Source of the DNA: Euglena gracilis
Taxonomy: Eukaryota; Euglenida; Euglenophyceae; Euglenales
Assembly (NCBI GenBank): GCA_039621445.1
Contig: CP154956.1
Span: 37,722,553 to 37,786,552, forward strand
Length of the DNA: 64,000 bases
Direction of reading: 5' to 3'
Shown here: positions 1 to 10,000 of the stretch, one piece after another
Numbering within the stretch: position 1 is the first letter of the stretch
Layout: every line of letters starts with the position of its first letter
The notes under the pieces: model-generated
What the model was told of the DNA's origin: nothing
Databases searched by the model: none
Seen by the model: the letters and a program-made list of their open reading frames with translations, nothing else
Program-made: the position numbers and the translations under genes

Positions 1-126
1 GCAGGGCCCTTCTGCAAATCGACCAAATACTTTTCCAGTGTAGCAACAAATTCATCTGGTTTCGGGGGTCGGCGGAGCATGCGGTCCACACTGTTTGCGG
101 TCTTCTTCATTTTCCGAAAGAAAAAA
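1..126 (-). CDS. Candidate internal exon of a minus-strand gene (partial)
   Basis: On the minus strand a consensus-like acceptor (CTTGCAG) ends at 127 and is followed by an open frame to the window edge. It encodes a basic peptide with KMKKTANSVDRML and later DEFVATLEKYLVDLQKG. Codon choice and amino-acid mix look protein-like, unlike the palindromic DNA just beside it. No domain is recognised. The exon opens with one base completing a codon, so it cannot join directly to the candidate exon at 3389-3501, which ends in phase 0. Another exon or a different donor would be needed. It runs off the window, so the gene is not identified. Confidence 0.4.
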
Positions 127-259
127 CTGCAAGGACAGGTAGTGGAATGTGGTAAAACTTGTCCACGAGAAACCTTTATGCTCTAAGCCAAAAGTTGCCG
201 AAAGGCCAAGTTATTGGGGGGCACTTGTTGGTCGGACCAGTGGGAATTCTTGATTTTTT

Positions 260-396
260 CAGTTCACGAGGACACACACTGTGTCTCGTGGACTGGCAGT
301 CCACGAGACACAGTGTGTGTCCCCGTGGACTGGGACACACACTCTTTCCCGTGGACTGGCAGTGCACGAGACACAGTGTGTGTCCTTGTGAACTGA
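260..396. repeat. Nested palindrome
   Basis: The stretch reads from CAGTTCACGAGGACACACAC to a complementary end GTGTGTCCTTGTGAACTG. Inside it, two further copies of the GAGACACAGTGTGTGTC motif and its complement pair with each other. It can form one long hairpin or several smaller ones. No coding signal is seen in it. Confidence 0.85.
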
Positions 397-505
397 AAAT
401 TTGACAAAAAATCGCAAAAAAATACGGGGTAGACATTGCGTGGCTAAGTTCCACGAGACACAGTGTGTGTCTTGGGCCTCTTAGTCAACGGATATAGACA
501 AAAAT

Positions 506-599
506 CGTCCATTGTAACCCGGACACACCGTGTACCCGGGTTATGGGCGCCTTCGGCGCCCATAACCCGGACACACGGTGTGTCCGGGTGACATGGACG
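506..599. repeat. Long hairpin with C(TTCG)G loop
   Basis: The arms start CGTCCATTGTAACCCGGACA and end with the near-complement TGTCCGGGTGACATGGACG. The centre is GGGCGCCTTCGGCGCCC, a perfect stem closed by C(TTCG)G, the unusually stable tetraloop if transcribed. Confidence 0.9.
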
Positions 600-610
600 A
601 TTTTTGTGTA

Positions 611-709
611 GTGGCTGAGCCCAGATTTCAGCCTGAAAACGTGTTCAGGGGCCCCCTTCGGGGGCCCCTGGCTGAACACGTTTTCAGGCTGAAATCTGGG
701 CTCAGCCAC
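611..709. repeat. Long perfect hairpin with C(TTCG)G loop
   Basis: The arms are GTGGCTGAGCCCAGATTTCA and onward, with the exact complement ending in CTCAGCCAC. They are separated by a G/C block centred on CCCCCTTCGGGGG. The hairpin lies 11 bases after the previous one, making a double-hairpin unit. Confidence 0.9.
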
Positions 710-1671
710 AATTTGTGTATAGAAAATGAACCCAAAATGTATGATTTTTTGATGGAAACAGGCTTGTGCTTTGGGGGTGGGGTGCTGTTGCTGCCCCTGG
801 CAGGCACCCCCCCCCCCGGGGTCTGGGGGAGACCCAGACAATTTTCATTGAAAAATGGTGTTTTCCGGGCCCCCGGCGCCGGGGTCGGATGGGGTGCTAT
901 GGGGCACCTCATCGGGGGGGGGGGTCGCGGGGGATTGTGGCAGCCTCAACGGGTCATGTGTGACCACACAACGTCACATGGGACCTATTTTTAGAACTTT
1001 TGGGTCCAAAAATACCCTCACCCCCCCCTATTTGGCTACTGGCCGGGCTCCTTCAGACCCCAATTAGCCAATTAGGGGGGGGGGACAATTAGGGGCTCGA
1101 GGACCCCTGCCCCCAAATTTTTTCCCTGTACAAAATTTGTCGATTTTTTGTGCATAGTTGGATTGGTCATGACTTTTTCTGATCCGGCGAATTTTAAATT
1201 TTTTTTCTTCGAAACGGACGTTTTTGGGGGGTTTTCTGAGCCCTTTTTGCGGCCTTGCCGAAATTGGCCAGTCTTGTCCCGGAGGCCAATTAGCCAATTA
1301 TGGGGGGGAGGGTGCATCAAACTAGGAATTTATCACACATTGGCAATTTTGATTCCTAATTTGGGGAGATCAGGCGGTGACTTTGGGTTTTTCGGGCGGG
1401 ACCCCCCCACCCCCCCCCTCTTCATTGGAAATACATGGCGGTGAACTTCACCGGTGAACTTCACCGGTGAAGTTTCTCCATTGAAATTCCTTTAGGGGCG
1501 AAGCCCCCAACCCCCCCCCCCCACCCCTGCCTAACCTCCTGGGTGTTAACTCCTAATTAGGTGCCATTTTTTGGCTCCTACTGGAATGCGGAAACACTTC
1601 ATGTGTGGGTTGCGGGGGGGGGGGGGTGCGGGCACCCCCCCCTGTGGGGTGGACACCCGAATTATATCGAG
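710..1671. other. Non-coding, G/C-tract-rich spacer
   Basis: No supported gene. It holds poly-C/poly-G runs (for example near 810, 915, 1078 and 1510) and a short direct repeat GTGAACTTCACCG at 1441-1468. Confidence 0.5.
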
Positions 1672-1793
1672 AACTGTGTCCCAGACGCCGGTTCGGGCGG
1701 GAAACCTGTGCCTGGGACGCCGGTTCGGGCTACCGCCCGAACCGGCGTCCCAGGCACAGGTTTCCCGCCCGAACCGGCGTCTGGGACACAGTT
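1672..1793. repeat. Perfect palindrome, about 58-bp arms
   Basis: It reads from AACTGTGTCCCAGACGCCGG to the exact complement ending GGGACACAGTT, with a TACCG centre near 1730. Each arm contains two copies of GACGCCGGTTCGGGC. Related palindromes lie at 2480-2608 and, with GGTTCTGTCC in place of GGTTCGGGC, at 11415-12150. Confidence 0.9.
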
Positions 1794-2479
1794 TTTGAAA
1801 CCGTGGCTAGGGGGCTCCGGTTTCATGCCCGAACCGGCGGCTAGGGAATCACGGCCAATTTCGCCCAAAATACCCATGTTTGGGGCAGTTTTGGGCAATT
1901 TTGGCCCAAATGGGCGGCCGGTCAAAAATGGCAGATTTCATACTTATGAAGGCATGTTACCCATTAATCGAAAGCTCTTTTAACTTTCGACAGATGGCCA
2001 CAGGATTCGACCATAATGCATGCAGCGCTTATTTTCAGCGATCGTGTATTCCAAAATTTGACATCCTAATTTGTCAAATCCCACTGCTCAGGTTGCATAT
2101 TGCATATCAAACGAAAGGTCTCGCCAACACCTTTCGCTTGGTACCCACAGTACTCAGCCAGATTGCAAAGCGCCCTCAAAATCAGCGATCGCATTTTTCC
2201 GCATTTTTCGGACCCCATTTGCATATCTGAAATTCCACTTTTCAGCTGCCATGTTGCCCATCGATCGAAAGCTCTTCTCAAGGGCTTTCAGCAGATGGCC
2301 TTAGATTTCTACCATGCTGCGTGGTATTCTATTTCAGAAATTCTCCAAAATTGGCCAAAAGGAAATTGTTGCTCAAAAACCCCAATTTTTGGCCCAAGAC
2401 CACCCAAAAACTGCTAAAATATGAATGCCACCTATCTACAACCCCTTTTGGACACTTTTTGACACTTTTCATTCTGGGT

Positions 2480-2608
2480 CCCCCAGACGCCGTTTTCACG
2501 CCCGAACCGGCGTCTGGGACGCCGGTTCGGCGCAGAAATTTCCCGCCCGAACCGGCGTCCCAGACGCCGGTTCGGGCATGAAACCGGAGCCCCCAGACAC
2601 GGTTTCAA
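2480..2608. repeat. Second GACGCCGGTTCGGGC palindrome
   Basis: Imperfect inverted arrangement of CCCGAACCGGCGTCTGGGAC and its complement, with outer CCCCAGAC on both sides. It belongs to the same family as the palindrome at 1672. Confidence 0.75.
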
Positions 2609-3388
2609 GCACAAGCCTGGATGGAAAACAAATTTTTTTCACAAAAAAATCTCAAAAATTTCAGGGTTGAAAACTGGTATTTTTTTAGGAGGGGGGTGAA
2701 AAAGAGGTTGACTTTGACTATTTTCTGGGATGCAACCCCCCTGGGATGCAACAAAAACAATTTCGTGAAATTAGACATTACATAGGACAAGTTGGAGGGG
2801 GTGTGGGGGTGTGGGGTTCTGAGTGTGGGACAAGCGGTGGAGGTGTGGGGTTCTGGAAGGTCACGTCTGAGACATTTTTTTCGGTCAGACGGACCGAACA
2901 ATGTCAGATGGACCAGCCAAATTCTGTCAAAAGAATTGGGTGCAGGAGTGCAAAAGGGTGATTTGTTCTCAGTGGTGGTTTTTTTTTGCTTGTTTGTGGG
3001 GGAAAATTCCCCTGTTTTTTTGGAACTTCACATCACCTTGGATCACACAAGTACCATGTGCCCCCACCCTGGATGGTCCACCCCATTACCACTGATGCAC
3101 GGCACCATGCCCCCCCCCCCCCGATTGTGTCCCATTCAGTTCGACCACAGGGTGTGTAGGCTATCGGGGGGGGGGGGTCTGGCTGGCTAATGGCAACTGG
3201 AGATACGGGGGTCCAGGCAAAGTGCGGCGAAAGGGGTGTGGGACACTATCGAGACCCTACCAGGGTTCAGGGTACTCATTTGTCCATTGGGGGTTGAGTG
3301 CTTGGGGGGGGGGAGGACCAGTCTTTTAAGTACGATGGCCGTCCTATCTTTCTTGATCGGCAACCATGCATTTTTTTGATGCCAAAAC

Positions 3389-3501
3389 CTCATCCAATTC
3401 TCCACAAGTTGCAAAAATAGTTTCCAGCTCCTTCTCCAAGCTGAAATATGTCTTGTGAAAGCCTGATGTGAGGTTGGAAACTTTTAGTGTTGCCATGAAA
3501 C
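3389..3501 (-). CDS. Candidate internal exon of a minus-strand gene
   Basis: On the minus strand a pyrimidine-rich acceptor (TCTCATGCTGTCAG) precedes an open 113-bp stretch, and a GTTTTG donor follows it. The peptide (37 codons) includes FMATLKVSNLTSGFH and SLEKELETIFATCGELDE, which looks protein-like and helical. No family is recognised. It may belong to the same gene as the candidate exon at 1-126, but the phases do not join directly. It lies 430 bp from the first exon of the plus-strand SPRY gene, so the two genes would be divergent. Confidence 0.35.
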
Positions 3502-3933
3502 CTGACAGCATGAGAGAACAGACTTTTGTTACCCACATCGGGTGGGGGGTATTACTACTGAGAATCGCCCTATTTGACGCGAAACACTTCGTGGGCGTTT
3601 CCCACGAGGAGCGGGCCAATTTTGCAATTTTATTCAAGGGATAAACGCCCCCAGAATAACTGTGAGACACGCAGGAAATGGAAACACTCTGATTCGGGTT
3701 TTTGGATTTGTGGTTCATTTGGGGAAGGATGTGTTTTGGGTTACAACAATTAGTTTTCTAATCGAATGATGGCATGGTGGCGTCAAGGAAGAATTTAACC
3801 TTGCAAGAATGTGTGCCCCAGGTCAGTCCAGGTTCATTGCAATGGTATTCAATATAAACAAATCCGAAGTTAATTTGAAAACTCCAACAACCTTCATGTA
3901 ACATTCTGTGATCTTCCTCTGTTCTCCAGGAAA

Positions 3934-4009
3934 ATGGAGACTATGTCCGCCAGCTTCAAGTGGAAAAAATTTGACTCGCAGTACTACCGGTTTGATTTTA
4001 ATGGCGACG
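3934..4009 (+). CDS. SPRY gene exon 1
   Basis: Starts METMSASFKWKKFDS. Donor GTAAGT at 4010. Ends in phase 1. The frame is also open upstream to an AG at 3928-3929. Confidence 0.65.
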
Positions 4010-7000
4010 GTAAGTGCGTTTTTTTCAATAATCATTTCTCAATTCTTGGCTTCAGGCTCAGAGAACCAGCGTCGCATTTTGTGGAAAGGACAAGGAATTG
4101 GAGAGCCAGGATCTCACTTCCCAGTGATTGCTGATTTGAAGATGGCAGAAGGTTCACATTACTTCAGGTTTGTCTTTTTTGAAATGAAAAAAAAAAGTGA
4201 AATGTGTGAATTGGAATGCCCAGTGTCCCCCCCCTCCAAGAGTGGTCATTTTGGGGTCCTGTGGTGCCTGGGGTGGCACCTGTCTTGAATTTCACTGTTG
4301 TGAACATGTGTTTGAATTTCAAACTGAACACAGCCTTTGACCAAAGGCAAGTTGCAAACACTGCCTAACATCACTGTCACTGCACCTTAAATGTCTGCAG
4401 GTGCGTTTCAAAAAGCAGCCCCGGATCAGCCTCAGGTCAGAGTCTGCGTTTTAGATGCACTTCTAGAGGGTGTTGCCCCCGTGTCCCCCCCGTGTCCCGG
4501 ACTAGTGACCTCATTCGATTCCCGAAAAAATCCCCCTTCAAATCCAAAAACAAAGGAAATCACTCAAAAAACTGAGACTTTGAGGCAAAAAATGGCCCTT
4601 CCCAAAAGCGGCATGTTCCCCCCGTGTCCCCCCCCCGTGTCCCCCCCCCGTGTGTCCCCCCCGTGTCCCGACCAACCCCCCCACCCAGACTCGGGCGGAG
4701 AAAGTATGTGTAATGCCACATTTTGTTTCCAAAAGTACCGAAAATGCCAAATTTTGGTGCTGAAGTGCCGAAAATGCCAAATTTTGGTCACAAAGTGCCC
4801 CAAAAATGCCACATATTGTTTTCAAAAGTGCCAAAAACTCCAAAATTTGTCGACCAAAGTGCCAAAAAAAGCAAATTTTGGTTCCCAAAGAGCACCAAAG
4901 TTGCAAAAATGTCAAACATTTGTCTCCATGCCAAACTTTGGTCACCAGAGTGCCCAAAATGCCAAATTTCAGTTCCAAAGAGCCCAAAAAAAATGCCGAA
5001 ATCTGGTTACCAAAGCTGCCAAAATGCCAAATTCTATTCCCCAAAGTTACAGAAATGCCCCCCAATAATGCCAAATTTTGGTTTCCAAAGTGCCAGAAAT
5101 CCAGGCTCCGTGCGGAATAATGGGATGGGAACGACCTCGATGGTTTTCCTTTTCAAAAGCATCCAAGCCCTTGGCCAAACCCTGTGGAGCATAAAAAGTG
5201 AAATTTTAGCATAAAAAGAATTCCTGGACCATAGACCTATAGTCAAAATTCCTTTGAAAATTTTGAAATAGGGGGGGGGGGTAATGCGGTTCATTGGCTA
5301 GTCGGCCCGATCTCCAGTGGTCGGCCGACCTACGTCGGCCCGACCATGGTCGAGCCGACCAATGGTCGGGCTGACCTAGGTCGGTACGACCTCCAGGATC
5401 GGCATAGCCAATTATCCGCCCAGGGCCGAGTTCCATGGCCATTGACAAAAATTCCTTGGGTGTGCAAGGCCCTAAGCCTAACCCTAATCCTAACCCTGCA
5501 CCTTCATCAACCGACATAGAAAAATTTCAGTGGCGGTCGGATAGCAAACAAATACCTTTTTTGAAGCCAGAAGAAATTTTTGAGGGCTGCCGCCGGCTGT
5601 TCAGAAACGTGATAAATTGGCCCCTACAAGGTACCAGCTACCCCAAAGAGCCGCCCAACTAGGGTTAATACACATGGGGGGGCCCTCGCTCGGGTCCCCC
5701 CATGTTTTTAACCCTTGTTGGGCGGCTCTTTGGGTTCGCTGCGTACCTCGTAGAGACCCAATCTAACAACGTTGACCGGGAAATGTTCTGCTGTTCGGAT
5801 AAGAATCGTAACCCTAACCCTGCCCCTTCAAATAACGTCAGAAATTCCTTTTTACCACAGGTTAACGCCATCGGCCCGACCTGTTTGTTACGGACGAGTA
5901 TGGCCGGGCCGTCCATTTGTAGGTCGGGCCGACCATATGGTCGGTAGAAACGACCTCCATGGTTTTCCATTTCAGAAGCATAAAAACCCTTGGCCAAACC
6001 CTGCGGAACATACAGATGGGCTATTTTACCTACCTGGGTGCACACAAAAGGAGTTTGTTGGGGGGCGCGTTTTGGCCATCCTTGCCTTGCACACACAAGG
6101 GGATTTTGTTATCTTGGGTGGGGGGGGGTCCGGGGGGGGGGCACCCCCCCGGAGGAGGCCGTAGGCCGACTAAGTTAGCACAAAGGGAGTTTGTTGGGGG
6201 CGCGTTTTGGCCATCCTTGCCTTGCACACACAAGGGGATTTTGTTATCTTAGGCGGGGGGGGGGGTCCGGGGGGGCGGCAGCCCCCCCCCCCCCCGGGGG
6301 AGGCCGTAGGCCGACTAAGTTAGCACAAAGGGGGTCCGGGGGGTGCGTTTTTTATTTTTTTTCCACTTGGGATGCTTTTTGACAGTTTCAAGGTGATTCC
6401 AATGTGTTTCCATCCTTTTTGAGTCAAATTTGCCGAATCAAATTTGGGGGGGGGGGCTTAAATTTCCAAAAAAGGGGGGGTAATGCGGTTGATTGGAGGT
6501 CGGGCTGACCTGGTCGGCCCGACCTCCAATCGTCGATAGGCCATAGCCAATGGTCGGCCCGACCTAGGTCGGCCCGACCATGGTCGGTACGACCTCCGGG
6601 ATCGTCATAGCCAATTATCCGCACGGAGCCATGGAACTCACCTGATTTGGCCGTTTTTCATCTTTTTTTTTTTGAATTTGGGACGTTTTTTGACGTTTTT
6701 AAGGACATTCGGATGTTTTTCCATCGTTTTGAACTGAAATAAGAGAATCAAATTTTTGAGTGGGGCTGAAATTTCTAAAAAAAGGGGGGTATTGGACAAC
6801 AGTGGAGGTCGGGCCGACCTGGTCGGCCCACCTCCGGAGGTCGATAAGCCATGGTCAATGGTCGGCCCGACCTCCAGACGGGCCAAACATATGGTCGGTA
6901 ACCCAAACAGGTCGGGGCCGACCCTCGACCAGGTCGGCCCGACCTGTTTGGGTCGGTTTGGTCGGCCCGACCTGTAGTCAAAAGTCCTTTGAACGGGGGG

Positions 7001-10000
7001 GGGATGATGCGGTACAGTGGACCTCCAGAGGTTGGCCCGACCATAGGTCGGCCCGACCTCCAGAACTAGCATTGCCAATATTCCGCCCGGGGCCCAGAAA
7101 TCCAAAATTTTGTTACCAAGTGCCAAAAATATTGAATATGGTGACCAAAGTGCCGAAAATGCCAATTTTGACCTTCCTGGGTGTGGAAGCATCCTCCAAC
7201 CAGCCAGAAATAGGGCCGGCGTGGGGGGGGGTGAGCGCATCGGTGCAAACGGCAGAAACCCGGCTGGGGAACATCAAGAAAAGCTGTGGAAAAGAACAAG
7301 AGAGTCCGCCCGGTTTCAAAAACTGGTTTCTGGACCTGGCTCGGGCGTGAGTCCGGGGCTCAGGACCCAGTTTGCAGTGTATTTGACCCCCCCTCAAAAA
7401 TAGACCCATAGTGGGCATTTTTTGTTTTTTTCAAAAAAAGCAAAACAACGTGCTTTTTTCAAAAAGAAAACGTCAAAAAAAACAAAAGGGAAATTTCATT
7501 AAAAAAAACTCTTTATGAGACACCCAATCCTTCCTTTGAATCCTAATAAGTTCAAAAACTGCCAAAAATGGCCAAAAACATCCAAAATGCAAAAAAAATG
7601 CAAATTTGTGGCTTTTTTCATTTTTGTGGAAGGAAGTTTTTGGCAGAAATGACCCAGAAGTTGCCCAAAAATGATTGAAAATATGCGTTCAAAATTTCTT
7701 CCTTGCAAAACCTCGTGGTCTTTTTTGTACAAAAATCGACCGACACTAACAGATTCAGCAGGGGCGCCGGGCGCGAGCGAGCGAAGCGAGCCGCCCGGCG
7801 CCCCTGCTGAATCTGTTAGTGTCGGTCGATTTTTCTAAAACCTATTTTGTCTGGGCCCGACGCCTGTCTTGATATTCATTCGACCGAACCGCCTAGACGG
7901 AAATATGGTCAAAAAAGTGGTTTTTGGCCCATTAACGGGCGCCTGAATGGAAATCGACTGACATAAACGGCGCATGAATGGAAATCGACCGACATAAACG
8001 GGCGCCTGAATGGAAATCGACTGACATAAACGGGCGCCTGAATGGAAATCGACTGACATAAACAGGCGCCTGAATGGAAATCGACTGACATAAACGGTTT
8101 CCGATGTCTTGGAAATCGACCAACCTTTTGTTTCCTTTTTTGAATGCCTTTTTGTTCCGTTTTGGGACATTGTCAGTTTCTGCCTGAAACCCGTTAATGT
8201 CGACCAACCTTTTGCCTTTTTTTTTCGGAATGCTTTTTTCTTTTTTCAATCTCTATATCAAGAACTGCGTCTTAAACGCACACTCTGACCTGAGTCTGCG
8301 TTTCGAAACGCAGACTCAGGCCAGAATCTGCATTTTTTTTTAGAAACACAGATTTTGACCAAAGCCATGTTGCTATGAACACAGCCTTGGCCCGAAATCC
8401 GATGATGTCCATATAATTGCAATACAGGCGTCGAGCCCAGAAAATAGGTTTGACATTGCCAAATCACTCCTCACCCGAAAGCTTTTCTTTCAGATGACCA
8501 GTGATGACAACTGGTTCAGGACAAATCTGCCGAATGCTTTTTCTGAAGATCCAGAAAATAATAATCTTAAATACTGTCCTTCTGTCAGTTCCATCCAAAG
8601 TTCAGCCAGCTGTGATCACCTGGCCACAAAATTTGGTTTTTTGTCTGATCCATAACTCCTCCACAACCCCATAGGACCAAAAACGTCGAAAAAGAGGGAA
8701 ATCCAAAATGTCCAAAAAGTTACTAAAAATTCCCAATCTGACCAGCAACAGATTTCAATGGAATGGAAATCGACTGACATAAAACGGGCGCCTGAATGGA
8801 AATCGACTGACATAAACGGGCGCCTGAATGGAAATCGACTGACATAAACGGGCGCCTGAATGGAAATCGACTGACATAAACGGGCGCCTGAATGGAAATC
8901 GACTGACACAAACAATTTCAGCCTGAAATCCGTTAATGTCAGTAGAATTTCAAGACAGGCGTCGGGCCCAGAAAATAGGTTTTAAAAAAAAACCTTGTTG
9001 AACTTAAAAAAAACAAAAAAAACAACGTCAAAAAAAACAGGCCTGCCCACTATCTTAAATGAATCGATCTTTGGCTGGAAATTCAAACAAAAAAAACAGG
9101 ACTTCGCGGAATTTTTCTGGGGAAATGCAACTAACTTTCTCCTCTCATGCTGTGCCATTTTCTTATGCTCTCAGGATTCATTTCATGTGCGACAACTTCA
9201 AAGTGGGAGGAGCAACTGCTGATTGTCCACTCAACAAACCCATTGGTGCGTGTCCTGCATCAACATGTCACACCCATTCCATGTAAAAGTTGTGGCAATA
9301 ACCCGTATTCACCCTGTAACCCCCCCAGATAATAACCCCCCCCCCAATAATAAACCCCCCAAATAATAACCCCCCCCCCCGTGCAATGTTCCGACCCGAG
9401 GAAGGCTATGGTGGTTGCGTGGGTGAAGGGTCAGTTTTGTGACAGCAGGGATTGCCGCCACATAAACTCACACAGGTAGACTGCAATAGGTGCTGGGCGG
9501 TTCCCCGGCGCATTCCTCCACTTGGCTGAGCCCCAACTCGTTGCACCTCCTGTGTGCACAGATTGTTCGCTTCCTCCACTGTTGGGCCTTTGAGCCCACC
9601 CTTGCACTGCAACCGGGAACTGGGGATGTTTGCTGAAAGAGACTGGAGCAATCACCTGAGGGAAGTTTGTGCAGCAGAGATGGAGCAAAAGGGGAAGGGG
9701 AGAATTGGGAACCGGACAAAATTGTCGAAGGTGATGAGTCCCTTTTTACCAAAAGGAAGTCCAATGCAGGGTGGGTGGTGGGGGATCTGCCGGGAACGGG
9801 GAGTGTTTTGTGGTGCCGCTGCCTGCAGGACGGCCCGCACCTTCCTCTGAGACATTTTTGACCACGGAACCCGGAGTCACGGTTTACACAGACTGCTGGG
9901 TGGGTTATCAGACAGACAAGTTGGTCGAGGCTTGGGTTTCTCACATTTTACCCCAAACCACTCTTCCAATTGTTGACCTAAACTGGTGCACATAGCAGGG

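Larger units (their letters stand above)
5280..7100. repeat. Three copies of a GGTCGGCCCGACC palindrome-rich repeat
   Basis: Copies lie at about 5280-5446, 6476-6640 and 6785-7095. Each begins near a G-run with ATGCGGT or a related sequence, holds several GGTCGGCCCGACC-type palindromes, and ends with AGCCAATTATCCGC or a close variant (AATATTCCGC in the third). They look like diverged members of a foldback family in intron 2. Confidence 0.7.

Noticed and set aside
4391-5214. Open frames of 100-225 codons on both strands
   Set aside because: Produced by the CCAAATTTTGGT/AAAGTGCC tandem repeat; composition follows the repeat.
7930-8912. CRISPR-like array
   Set aside because: The 32-bp units are directly adjacent without unique spacers, and the genome is eukaryotic.
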